NCBI RefSeq assembly: GCF_045291395.1 | Contig: NZ_CP152342.1 | Location: 5,084,001-5,148,000, forward strand | DNA length: 64,000 bases | Origin: MR-S7 sp000400995 | GTDB taxonomy: Bacteria; Pseudomonadota; Gammaproteobacteria; Burkholderiales; Burkholderiaceae_C | Reading direction: 5' to 3' | In this document: piece after piece, positions 43,620 to 52,004 of the stretch | How positions within the stretch are numbered: the first letter of the stretch is position 1 | Layout: each line of letters begins with the position of its first letter | Translations under genes and position numbers: made by a program | The notes under the pieces: generated by a model | Seen by the model: the letters and a program-made list of their open reading frames with translations, nothing else | Told to the model about the DNA's origin: nothing | Database searches by the model: none

Positions 43620-44485
43620 GGTTGGGTTTCTTTGGTGAGCAGCATGCCCATGACCTCGCCCTGGCGGGCGCCGTTGTCGATGGGCAGGAACAGCGTATCC
43701 GCCACGCGCAGCCCGGCGCGTGCCGCGAGCCGGTGCAGGGCGGCGGGGGTGAAGAAGTTGACGTGCTCGTGCCAGTGGCGCTTGTGTGGCGCCAGGCCGG
43801 TGCCGGGCGGGTGCTGGCGCACCAGCGCCTCGTGCGGTACCTCCAGGTACAGCAGCGTGTGCGGGGCCATCAGGGGCAGCAGCTCCTGCAGCACGGCCAG
43901 GGGATCGGCCACGTGCTCCAGCACCTGCATGCACACCAGCAGGTCGTGGTCTGGCGCGGCGTGAAGGGCGGCGCGTTCGGCGCCTTCGGCCAGCGCGGCG
44001 CCGGAGATGTCGTGCACCCGCACCCGCGCGCGGCCCAGGAAAGGCGTGTTGCTGCCGTCGCCGCCGCCCCAGTCCAGCACCCGCGGCCGTGCGGGCAGGC
44101 GGGGCGCGAGCCAGGCCTCCACCTCGGCGATGTAGGTGTGGCGGCGCGTGTAGTCCCGCGCCACCGTGGCCGCGTAGCCGGGCTCGAAACGATCGCGTTG
44201 CTGCGTATACGCCGGGCCGCGATAGCCTTCGTAGAGCGCCGCCATCTGCGCGGGCGTGAAGCGCATGTCCAGGAACAGCGCGCCGCAGTCGCGGCATTGC
44301 AGCGAATGGCACAGGGTGTAGGCCATGCCGGGCCGCAGGTCATGCAGGCCCCAGTCCGCCGTGATCTCCAGCGGCGCCTGGCCCAGCGCGCGGCTGGCGA
44401 CGAAGGGCATGAGCACGGCGGGCGACGACGCCAGATCGCGCCCGCCGCAGCAGATGCAGGCATCGGCCAGTTGCAGCACCTTCAT
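43616..44485 (-). CDS. Class I SAM-dependent methyltransferase with N-terminal zinc-ribbon-like motif
   Basis: 289 residues. CICCG near residue 10 and CRDCG near residue 63 form two cysteine pairs typical of the small zinc-binding region of sugar C-methyltransferases and related enzymes. The Rossmann core follows (RVLDWGGGDGSNTPFLG for SAM, VLEHVADP). Sugar C-methyltransferases of the TylC3/NovU type have the same layout, which would suit a dideoxy-sugar pathway; this is inference. ATGA overlaps join it to the epimerase upstream and the HAD gene downstream. Confidence 0.75.
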   Translation of the reverse strand: MKVLQLADACICCGGRDLASSPAVLMPFVASRALGQAPLEITADWGLHDLRPGMAYTLCHSLQCRDCGALFLDMRFTPAQMAALYEGYRGPAYTQQRDRFEPGYAATVARDYTRRHTYIAEVEAWLAPRLPARPRVLDWGGGDGSNTPFLGRARVRVHDISGAALAEGAERAALHAAPDHDLLVCMQVLEHVADPLAVLQELLPLMAPHTLLYLEVPHEALVRQHPPGTGLAPHKRHWHEHVNFFTPAALHRLAARAGLRVADTLFLPIDNGARQGEVMGMLLTKETQP

Positions 44486-45435
44486 CGCACGGCCTCCGCA
44501 TGGCGCGCCGTCTCCAGCACCGCGTCCTGCAGCGTGTGGCGCAGGTCCAGGCCCAGCTCGGCGCGCGCCTTGGCGATGCAGGGCACGTAGCGGCTGCGCG
44601 GGCCGCCCGTATCCTGTGCGGCGATGTGGACGGGCTTGCCCGGCGCGAGCAGGTCGCGTACCTCGTGCGCCAGCTCGGCGATGGTCAGGGCCGCGTCCGA
44701 TCCGACGTTGTAGGCCTGGCCCGCGCGCCCGCGCTGCAGCAGCGCCTCCAGCCAGCGGGCCAGGTCGCGCTGGTCCATGTAGGAGCGAACGGGCGTGCCG
44801 TCGCCGTTCACCCTGATCCTGGGCCGGGCGAGCGCGTCGCGGATGAAGTTGCCGATGGCGAAATGGACATCCAGCGGCAGGTCGCGCCCCACGAAAGCGA
44901 AGCAGCGCGCCGCCACGGTCTGCAGGCCGTGCTGCTGCGCGTACAGCGCGCACAGGTGCTCGGCGCAGCGCTTGGCGACGCCGTAGGCGCTCTGCGCGTC
45001 CAGCGGGTCGGGCATGCCGTGGTAATCCTCGGGCATATGGGACATGTCCTGCGGCTGCGCGCCATAGACACCGCCGGAGCTGGCGAGCAGGAAGCGCGGG
45101 ATGCCGTGGGCGACGGCGTAGTCCAGCAGGTGGCGGGTGCCATCGACGATCTGCGTGTAGCGCTGCAAGGGCGTCAGCTGGGGCCCCAGCGTGGAATCGG
45201 CCGCCGCGTGCAGCAGGTGCGTGAACGATGCGGTGGCGGGCAGGCTGGCGGGGTCGAGGATGTCGCCCGCGTGAAAGCGCAGCCAGCGCAGCGCGGCGAA
45301 TTCAGGGTGCCGCGCCAGGAAGCCCTCCGGGTCGCGGCTGAGCACGGTGACGCGCGGCGCGGCAGGCGTTGCCTGCCAGTGCCGCAACAGAGCCTTGCCA
45401 AAGAATCCGGTGCCTCCCGTCAGCAGCAAATCCAT
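44482..45435 (-). CDS. NAD-dependent sugar epimerase/dehydratase
   Basis: 317 residues, extended SDR. Cofactor motif GGTGFFG (residues 7-13), serine in SSGGVYG, and catalytic YGVAKR (Tyr-x-x-x-Lys, about residue 150). It acts on a nucleotide sugar in the cytoplasm. In this cluster it could supply the final keto reduction (the role of YerF in yersiniose synthesis) or a C4/C5 epimerisation; the sequence alone does not decide. It follows the FkbM gene after a gap of about 60 bp filled by a dispersed repeat. Confidence 0.8.
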   Translation of the reverse strand: MDLLLTGGTGFFGKALLRHWQATPAAPRVTVLSRDPEGFLARHPEFAALRWLRFHAGDILDPASLPATASFTHLLHAAADSTLGPQLTPLQRYTQIVDGTRHLLDYAVAHGIPRFLLASSGGVYGAQPQDMSHMPEDYHGMPDPLDAQSAYGVAKRCAEHLCALYAQQHGLQTVAARCFAFVGRDLPLDVHFAIGNFIRDALARPRIRVNGDGTPVRSYMDQRDLARWLEALLQRGRAGQAYNVGSDAALTIAELAHEVRDLLAPGKPVHIAAQDTGGPRSRYVPCIAKARAELGLDLRHTLQDAVLETARHAEAVR

Positions 45436-45445
45436 GGGTTGTTAC

Positions 45446-45503
45446 TCTTGTTTTGATAGCTGTTTGCGCTTGATACATAAGCGCTGGAGGCCGATTTCAT
45501 ACA
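45446..45503 (+). repeat. Dispersed hairpin repeat, copy 11
   Basis: TTTTGATAGCTGTTTGCGCTT, 7 nt, AAGCGCTGGAGGCCGATTT. It overlaps the stop codon of the FkbM gene (45497-45499) and separates it from the epimerase gene. Confidence 0.88.
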
Positions 45504-46611
45504 AAACCCTGGCGGGGCACGGCGTACAGCACGGACTCGAACGAGTTGAACCCATGCTGGCGGATGTGGAAGCGGTAGCCCTCGCCGCACAGCGCGAACA
45601 GCAGTTCGGGCAGTTCCCAGAGATCCTGGGGGTTGTGGTAGAGCGACACCGCCAGCACCGGGCGGCAGCGCCGGATGAGCTGCCGCGCGCCGCGCAGCGC
45701 CTGGGCCTCTGCGCCCTCGATGTCGAGCTTGATGAGGTCCACCGGGGTGCCCGGCAGCAGCGCGTCCAGCGCCACGGCGGTGACGGTGGTGCCCGCCCCC
45801 TCTTGCACGACGGTGCAGGCTTCGCCCTGCCCGGCGTTGAACGTCAGGCTGCCATGTGCGTCCGCCGCCGCCAGCGGCAGGCAGACGGCCTGGGCGGCAG
45901 CGCGTTGCGTGAGCCGCGCGTAGTTGGCAGGGTCTGGCTCCAGCAGAAAGGCTTGCGCACAGGTAATGCCGGGCTGGGCGAGCAGCTCGCCGAAGCTGTC
46001 ACCGTCGTAGGCGCCGCAGTCCACGTAGGTGATGGTGCGGCCCTGGAGGGCGGGCAGGGTCAGCGCATTGAAATACTGCCGATCGGCGGAGCGGAAGCTG
46101 GCGTAGCCCATGTCCAGCCCCAGTCGGAAGGCGCAGATGCGGTAGAGCGTGCGCACGCTCTCGGCGTCGGCGAGCTGCTGCGCCACCTGGGCGATGCGCT
46201 CCAGCCCGTCCAGCAGCACGGCGCGGGGGCTGAGCCAGAAGCGCCAGCCCAGCGCGTGGGCCAGCGGTTCGTAGAGCGTCCACGGCATCAGCGGCGGGGG
46301 AGCCCCGCCGCTGCGGGCAGGGCCAGCAGCTGGTCGTAGGGCGTGTCGCGGTTGAAGATGCCCAGGGCCAGCTGGGCCTGGGGCGCCTCGCGCGCCAGCG
46401 CGCTCCAGTCGAGCACCGGCAGGCCCAGTGCCGAACCGGTGCGCGGGGCGGTTTCCACGAACCCGGCGACGGGAATGCCCTGCGCCTGCATGGCGCTGGC
46501 AAGGCTGCGGCCGAAGCTGCCCGCGCCGAAGATCCAGCAGGGGCGGCCGGGGTCGAGGCCGGGCGCGGCGGCTTGTTCGCGCAGGCTCGGGAAGTCCGCC
46601 GTGTCCGTCAT
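45497..46611 (-). pseudogene. FkbM-family methyltransferase with N-terminal nucleotide-binding domain, probable frameshift
   Basis: Two frames together make the gene. From 46611, about 107 codons encode a small Rossmann-like domain (CWIFGAGSFGRSLASAM, FVETAPRTGS, LALGIFNRD) seen at the front of some FkbM proteins. From 46288, 263 codons encode the methyltransferase (TYVDCGAYDGDSFGELL for SAM, LIKLDIEGAEAQALRGA). They meet at five G (46296-46300), and one more base fuses them into 371 residues. The alternative is two coupled genes overlapping as TGATG. FkbM enzymes are O-methyltransferases; here a sugar hydroxyl is the likely target. The start overlaps the TPP gene stop (ATGA). Confidence 0.7.
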
Positions 46612-48413
46612 GGCGATGAGCGGATCGCCAGCGCTTCTCTGCGGATCTGCTGCAGCGTGGCCGGGTCGAGGAAGGGGTGCATGTCGTCCAGCTCGGGCGT
46701 GACGAACTTGCCCTGTTCGTCCACGCGCGACTTGATGCGCGGCGCGAACTCCTGCCGGGGATCGACGTGCAGGTCGATCAGCAGCGGGCCGCCGCCCTGC
46801 AGCAGCGCGTCGAGCCGGGGCAGGTCGGCCTCGGTGGCGATGCTTTCGGCGCGCAGGCCGTAGGCGCGGGCCACGGCGGTGAAGTCGGGGAAGTCCACAC
46901 CCGATTCGGGCGTGGCGCCGATGACGCGGCCGAAGAAGTTCTCGTGCGTCTGCCAGATCGACAGGTAGCCCCGGTTGTTGAGCACGACGACGATCACGTC
47001 TAGCCCCGTGGTCTTGAGGGTCTGCAGCTCCTGGATGTTCATCTGCAGGCTGCCGTCGCCCGCGAAGCAGATCACGCGCCGCGCGCCCTGCGCTGCGGTG
47101 GCCGCGCCCAGGGCGGCGGGCAGGTCGTAGCCCATCGAGGCCGAGCCGGAGTTGCTGAAGAGGCGCTGGCCCGTTTGCAGCGCGCCCACCTGAAAGGGCA
47201 GGATGCAGGCCGATGCGTTGCCGCAGACCACGATGTCGTCGGGCCGCATGCGCGCGAAGATGCGGCTGACCATGACGTAGGGGTTCAGCGGGGCGCCGGG
47301 CTGCTGCTGGTGTTCCTCCGCTGCGTCGTAGCGCTGGCCCGTCTGCTGGCACCACGTCGCCCAGGTCTGGTAGCCAGGCAGCTGGGTGCGCGAGAGCTCG
47401 TCCTCCAGCACGTCCAGAAAGTCGTTCAGGTCTGCCGCCACGCCCAGGTCGGGCCGCAGCGTGGGCTTGCGCAGCTCGGCCTCGTCGATGTCCACCTGCG
47501 CTAGCCAGGCGTTTTTGGCGAAGGCGTCCCAGTTGTAGCTGGTCTGGCGGATGTTCAGGCGCGAGCCCAGCACCAGCACGCAGTCGGCGGCCTGCAGGCA
47601 GAAGTTGCCCGCGCGCGTGCCGATGGTTCCGGGGCGGCCCGCGAACAGCGGGTGGTCGGAGGCGATGAGGTCGTGCGTCCAGGCCGTGGCGAGCGGGATG
47701 CCCAGGCGCTCCACCAGCGCCAGCAGGCGCCCTTCGGTGCGTGAGAGCCGCACGCCGGTGCCGCCCAGGATCAGCGGGCGGTGCGACTGCCGGAGCCGGT
47801 CGATGATGGCGCGGCAGGCGGCGCGCAGCGCGTCCGACGGCGGCTTGGCGGCGGGCGCCGGGGGCGCAGGGATTTGGATCGCTTCGGTGGACTGCTGGAT
47901 GTCCAGCGGAATGTCCAGCCACACGGGCCCGGGGCGGCCGCCCCTGGCCTCGGCATACGCCTGGGGCAGCAGGGTTTCCAGCTCCTTCTCCGACCGCACC
48001 AGCCGCGCGAACTTGCACACGGGGCTGGCCATGGCGATGGTCGGGCCTTCCTGGTCGCCGAGCTGGCGCAGGCTGGGCACGTCATGGAAGTCGATGCAGG
48101 TCTCGCGCTTGATCTGGCCCGAGAGGACGATCATCGGGATCGAGTCGGTGAAGGCGCCATACACGCCGTTGAGCGCGTTTACCGAGCCCGGCCCGGTGGT
48201 CAGCATCACCACGGCGGGTTTGCCGGTGATGCGCGCGTAGCCTTCGGCCGCCATGGCGCAGGCCTGCTCGTGGTGCATGAAGGTGCAGCGCAGTTGCCCG
48301 TGCCCGCCCAGGGCCTGGTTGAGGAACATGGCGCCGCCGCCCGTGACGGTGAAGACCTGCTCCACCCCTTGGGCGGCAAGCCAGTCGGCGATCTGTTCGG
48401 AAATGCGCTTCAC
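46608..48413 (-). CDS. Thiamine-diphosphate enzyme of the acetolactate-synthase type
   Basis: 601 residues with the three ALS-type domains. Catalytic glutamate in FMHHEQACAMAAEGYARI (about residue 49), central domain about 195-330, and the ThDP/Mg motif GDGSLQMNIQE ... NNRGY (about 455-485). Ordinary acetolactate synthase is unlikely because it sits among sugar genes and has no small subunit. Next to rfbF/G/H it occupies the place of YerE, the ThDP/FAD enzyme that adds a two-carbon unit from pyruvate to C4 of CDP-4-keto-3,6-dideoxyglucose. That role is inference from context. The gap to the NeuB-like gene is one base. Confidence 0.8.
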   Translation of the reverse strand: MKRISEQIADWLAAQGVEQVFTVTGGGAMFLNQALGGHGQLRCTFMHHEQACAMAAEGYARITGKPAVVMLTTGPGSVNALNGVYGAFTDSIPMIVLSGQIKRETCIDFHDVPSLRQLGDQEGPTIAMASPVCKFARLVRSEKELETLLPQAYAEARGGRPGPVWLDIPLDIQQSTEAIQIPAPPAPAAKPPSDALRAACRAIIDRLRQSHRPLILGGTGVRLSRTEGRLLALVERLGIPLATAWTHDLIASDHPLFAGRPGTIGTRAGNFCLQAADCVLVLGSRLNIRQTSYNWDAFAKNAWLAQVDIDEAELRKPTLRPDLGVAADLNDFLDVLEDELSRTQLPGYQTWATWCQQTGQRYDAAEEHQQQPGAPLNPYVMVSRIFARMRPDDIVVCGNASACILPFQVGALQTGQRLFSNSGSASMGYDLPAALGAATAAQGARRVICFAGDGSLQMNIQELQTLKTTGLDVIVVVLNNRGYLSIWQTHENFFGRVIGATPESGVDFPDFTAVARAYGLRAESIATEADLPRLDALLQGGGPLLIDLHVDPRQEFAPRIKSRVDEQGKFVTPELDDMHPFLDPATLQQIRREALAIRSSP

Positions 48414-48414
48414 T

Positions 48415-49527
48415 TCACAGGCCCCGGTTCAGGATCAGGCTCTTGAGCGCGGGGCTTTCGCTGTAAGGGCCGTCGATGTGGTCGATGGTCAGGCGTTCGT
48501 GGGCCTGGATCGGCTGCAGCAGCCGTTCGCCGTTCATCACCTCCCGGCACGACAGCTGTCCCTTGTGCAGCGGTATGGCGAGGTAGAAGTCCTTCTCGAA
48601 CTGGTCCTTGTCGAAGACGTAGCCGGGCGCCAGGTCGCGGCGCGCATAGGCGCCGCGCACCAGGGCGTTGAGGTATTCGGTCTCCTTGCGCGAGATGTTG
48701 CGCCGGCGCGTGCTGACGCCGCCGCACATCTCCTTGGCTTTGTGGAAAGCCTTGAACCAGGCGTCGCACTGCTCGGGTAGCGAGCAGTAGTTGGACACCG
48801 GCACGTCTTCGTACTGGATGTCGATGTGGCGCTCCCAGGTGCGCGCGCCCTTGCCGTAGGAGATCAGCATGGACGAATGCCAGTCGTGGTACTCGTGCGT
48901 GGACAGGCCGATGATGTGGCGCGGATAGCGGCTCTTCAGGTAGTCGATCTGGTCCAGATGCAGTTCGTCGTCCTCGCTGGGGTAGAGGGATACGCAGTGG
49001 TTGATGGCCAGGGGAATGTCGCGCTTCTCGAAGAAGCGGACGATGTCGTCCAGGTCTTTCTCCGAGGCGCCGCCGGTGGAGATGATGGTGGGACGGCGCG
49101 TGGAAGCGATCTTCTCGATCAAGGGCCAGTCGTTCATGTCGGAACTGGCGATCTTGATGATGGGCATGTCGAACTCCACGCACAGGTCGACCGATGCCTC
49201 GTCGAACGGCGTGGCCATGGGGATGCAGCTCAGGTTGCGAATTTCCTCGACCATCCGCGCGAAATCGGCCCTGGAGAGCTTGGTGTCCTCGGTCTTCTTG
49301 ACGTAGCGCAGCTCCGTGTTGCCTTTGAAGTCAGGGTGGATGAACTCGTCCACGTCGCGGAACTGCAGCTTGATGGCGGCCTTGACGTTGTTGTAGCGGG
49401 TCACGGCCCCGTGGTCGCGGATGATCTTGAGGCCGCGCTCCAGCTTGCCCCAGTGGTTGTTGGCCAGTTCCAGAACGAACAGGTTCTCGAACAGGTCCTT
49501 GTCCCGTTGGCTGATGGGTCCCATCAC
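48415..49527 (-). CDS. NeuB-family (sialic-acid-synthase-like) enzyme with SAF domain
   Basis: 370 residues. A TIM barrel like that of NeuB/SpsE/PseI, with altered motifs: ELANNHWG for the usual EIGxNHNG, IKIASSDMNDWPL, ISTGGA, NHCVSLYPSE, GLSTHEY for GLSDHT, and WERHIDI for the metal/phosphate region. Residues about 300-365 form a C-terminal SAF (antifreeze-like) domain. NeuB enzymes condense PEP with a hexosamine to give nonulosonic acids, but no nonulosonate partner genes (NeuC, NeuA, PseB-like) are here. It may condense a different acceptor. Seven bases after rfbH. Confidence 0.8.
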   Translation of the reverse strand: MMGPISQRDKDLFENLFVLELANNHWGKLERGLKIIRDHGAVTRYNNVKAAIKLQFRDVDEFIHPDFKGNTELRYVKKTEDTKLSRADFARMVEEIRNLSCIPMATPFDEASVDLCVEFDMPIIKIASSDMNDWPLIEKIASTRRPTIISTGGASEKDLDDIVRFFEKRDIPLAINHCVSLYPSEDDELHLDQIDYLKSRYPRHIIGLSTHEYHDWHSSMLISYGKGARTWERHIDIQYEDVPVSNYCSLPEQCDAWFKAFHKAKEMCGGVSTRRRNISRKETEYLNALVRGAYARRDLAPGYVFDKDQFEKDFYLAIPLHKGQLSCREVMNGERLLQPIQAHERLTIDHIDGPYSESPALKSLILNRGL

Positions 49528-49534
49528 ATTGCTC

Positions 49535-50854
49535 CTAATCGAAATCGACGCCCAGGAAGGCTCTGATCCTGGCCGCCGAGAAGTCCATCATGTCCTGCGT
49601 CAGTGCGGGCTGCACCCCGATCCAGAACGTGTCGTTCATCACCGTGTCGGTGTTGTCCAGGCTGCCGCTCACGCGATAGTTCCTGCCGACCATATACGGT
49701 TGGCGCGTCAGGTTTCCGGCGAAAAGCAGGCGGGTTCCCACCTTGTTCTGGTCGAGGTAGGTCAGCAGGTCGAGGCGCGAAACCGGGGCGCCTTCGCGCA
49801 AGGTGATGGGAAAGCCGAACCAGGACGGGTCGGCATGTTCCGTGGCGCGGGGCAGGATGAGGAATTCCTCGCACGCCGCCAACTGCGCGTGCAGGTAGGT
49901 GAAGTTCCGCCTGCGCTGCGCGACGAACCGCTCGGCCTTGTCCAGCTGCGCCAGCCCGCAGGCGGCCTGCATGTCGGTGATCTTGAGGTTGTAGCCCAGG
50001 TGGCTGTAGGTGTACTTGTGGTCGTAGCCCGCGGGCAGGCGGCCCAGCTTCTGGCAGAAGCGCTGGCCGCAGGTGTTGTCCTTGCCGGGCGCGCAGTAGC
50101 AGTCGCGGCCCCAGTCGCGGAAGCTCTCGGCGATGGCCTTCAGCTCGGCGTCGTTGGTGAACACCGCGCCGCCTTCGCCCATGGTGATGTGGTGCGCGGG
50201 GTAGAAGCTCAGCGTGCCGATGTCGCCGAAGGTGCCCACCATGCGGCCCTGGTAGGTGGAGCCGAGCGCGTCGCAGCAGTCCTCGACCAGCCACAGGCCA
50301 TGCTTTCTGCACAGCGCGGTGACGGCCTCCAGGTTGAAGGGGTTGCCCAGCGTGTGGGCCAGCATGATGGCCTTCGTTCTGGGGCCGATGGCTGCTTCGA
50401 TCCGGCTGGCGTCGATGTTGTAGGTGCCCAGTTCCACGTCCACGAACACCGGCACGGCGCCGAACTGCAGGATGGGGTTGACGGTGGTGGGAAAGCCCGC
50501 GGCCACGCCGATCACCTCGTCGCCCGGCTGGATGGCGCGCTCGCCCAGGCGGGGGCTGGTCAGGGTGCTGAAGGCGACCAAGTTGGCCGACGAGCCGGAG
50601 TTGACGGTGATGAGGTGTTTGACGCCGATGAACTGCGCCAGGCGGCGCTCGAATTCGGCGTTGAAGCGCCCGGTGGTCAGCCAGCCGTCGAGCGCGGCTT
50701 CCACCATCAGCTTGAGCTCGCTGGCGTCGATCTGCTTGCCCGAGGGCGGCACGGCGGTCGTGCCCGGCACGAAGGGCGCAGGCGCCAGGGCCTGCTCCGC
50801 GTACTGCTCCACCAGGCGGGCGATCTGCTCTCTCAGCATGTGTGCGTTGTCCAT
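49535..50854 (-). CDS. rfbH: CDP-6-deoxy-4-keto-glucose-3-dehydrase (E1, RfbH/DdhC)
   Basis: 439 residues, normal for RfbH. Aspartate-aminotransferase fold in which the PLP lysine is replaced by histidine (SFYPAHHITMGEGG), the signature of sugar 3-dehydrases. The iron-sulfur cysteines are present in DCYCAPGKDNTCGQRFC. With PMP and a [2Fe-2S] cluster it removes the C3 hydroxyl of CDP-4-keto-6-deoxyglucose. It normally needs the reductase E3 (RfbI/DdhD), which is not in this window. Product: CDP-4-keto-3,6-dideoxyglucose after reduction. Confidence 0.93.
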   Translation of the reverse strand: MDNAHMLREQIARLVEQYAEQALAPAPFVPGTTAVPPSGKQIDASELKLMVEAALDGWLTTGRFNAEFERRLAQFIGVKHLITVNSGSSANLVAFSTLTSPRLGERAIQPGDEVIGVAAGFPTTVNPILQFGAVPVFVDVELGTYNIDASRIEAAIGPRTKAIMLAHTLGNPFNLEAVTALCRKHGLWLVEDCCDALGSTYQGRMVGTFGDIGTLSFYPAHHITMGEGGAVFTNDAELKAIAESFRDWGRDCYCAPGKDNTCGQRFCQKLGRLPAGYDHKYTYSHLGYNLKITDMQAACGLAQLDKAERFVAQRRRNFTYLHAQLAACEEFLILPRATEHADPSWFGFPITLREGAPVSRLDLLTYLDQNKVGTRLLFAGNLTRQPYMVGRNYRVSGSLDNTDTVMNDTFWIGVQPALTQDMMDFSAARIRAFLGVDFD

Positions 50855-50870
50855 GGAGGGATATTAGCCA

Positions 50871-50921
50871 AATTGGACTGCAGCGCCCATCCATCAAGCG
50901 CAAGCAGCTATTAAATCAGGA
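50871..50921 (-). repeat. Dispersed hairpin repeat, copy 12
   Basis: AATAGCTGCTTGCGCTTGAT, then GGATGGGCGCTGCAGTCCAATTT on the minus strand. It overlaps the rfbG stop (50916-50918) and separates rfbG from rfbH. Confidence 0.85.
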
Positions 50922-52004
50922 GTTTCCGGCCTGCCCGGCATCCTGGAGGAATCCGGCGAGCTGCGCGCGGCAGGTGTCCAGGGCCGGGGCTTGGGACAGG
51001 TGCCACTCCACGGTTCTTTGCAACGCGGCGCGGGCGTTCCATACCGGGCGCCAGCCCAGCCGCTGGCGCGCCTTGCTGCAGTCCAGGCGCAGTTGCTGGG
51101 CTTCGTGGGCATGGGTGCCGGGCGGGTCGGCGCTCCATTGCACCGGGCGGGGCCAGTACTGCGCGAGCAGGCCCACGACCGTTTCGACGCTCAATGCATC
51201 GTCGGCCTGCGGGCCGAAGTTCCAGCCTTCGGCCCAGGCCTGCCCGTGCTGCGGCTGGCACAGCCGTTCGGCCAGCTGCAGGTAGCCGTGCAGCGGGTCG
51301 AGCACGTGCTGCCAGGGACGGGTGGCCACGGGGTTGCGCAGGTGCAGTGCGGTGTTGGCGGCGAAGGCCGCGAGCGCATCGGGGACGAGGCGCGAGGGGG
51401 TGTTGTCGCCGCCGCCGATCACGTTGCCCGCGCGCGCCGTGGCCACAGCGACGCCCTGGGCCGCGAGGAAGCTGCGGCGGTAGCTGGCGGCCACCAGCTC
51501 GGCGGCGCCCTTGCTGGCCGAATAGGGGTCGTGCCCGCCCATGGGGTCGGTTTCGCGGTAGCCCCAGGGCCACTCGTGGTTCTCGTAGCACTTGTCGCTG
51601 GTCACGACGACGATGGCCGCCAGCGCGCGGCACGCGCGCGCGCACTCCAGTACCTGGGCCGTGCCCATGACGTTGACGGCGAATGTCTCCACGGGCTGCC
51701 GGTAGCCTGCGGGCACCAGGGCCTGCGCGGCCAGGTGGAAGAGGATGTCCGGATCGGCCGCCTGCAGGGCTTGGTGCAGCGGAGCGCTGTCGCGGATGTC
51801 GGCCAGGGTGGAGCGGGCGATGCGCTCGCCCAGCGCCAACCGCTCGAACAGGCTGCCGGGGTGCTCGGGCGGCAGCGCGTAGCCGTGCACCTGCGCGCCC
51901 ATGCCCGTGAGCCACAGCGCCAGCCATGCGCCCTTGAACCCGGTGTGCCCGGTCAGGAACACCCGCTTGCCGGCCCAGAACGCGGGGTTCACCAGGTTTT
52001 CCAT
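50916..52004 (-). CDS. rfbG: CDP-glucose 4,6-dehydratase (RfbG/DdhB)
   Basis: 362 residues, typical. Cofactor motif GHTGFKG (about residues 19-25), VTSDKCYEN with the catalytic region, DPYSASKGAAEL (Tyr-x-x-x-Lys), and ARAGNVIGGGD. It converts CDP-glucose to CDP-4-keto-6-deoxyglucose. Start ATG at 52004 overlaps the end of rfbF by 16 bases; the family begins at this point. Part of the rfbF-rfbG-rfbH set. Confidence 0.94.
   Translation of the reverse strand: MENLVNPAFWAGKRVFLTGHTGFKGAWLALWLTGMGAQVHGYALPPEHPGSLFERLALGERIARSTLADIRDSAPLHQALQAADPDILFHLAAQALVPAGYRQPVETFAVNVMGTAQVLECARACRALAAIVVVTSDKCYENHEWPWGYRETDPMGGHDPYSASKGAAELVAASYRRSFLAAQGVAVATARAGNVIGGGDNTPSRLVPDALAAFAANTALHLRNPVATRPWQHVLDPLHGYLQLAERLCQPQHGQAWAEGWNFGPQADDALSVETVVGLLAQYWPRPVQWSADPPGTHAHEAQQLRLDCSKARQRLGWRPVWNARAALQRTVEWHLSQAPALDTCRAQLAGFLQDAGQAGNS

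Noticed and set aside
46608..48413. Calling the ThDP enzyme biosynthetic acetolactate synthase (ilvB)
   Set aside because: No ilvN small subunit, and it is embedded in a sugar operon with ATGA coupling; annotated only as ALS-type.
48415..49527. A complete sialic or legionaminic acid pathway
   Set aside because: Only a NeuB-like gene is present; no CMP-transferase, hydrolysing epimerase or acetyltransferase partners were found.
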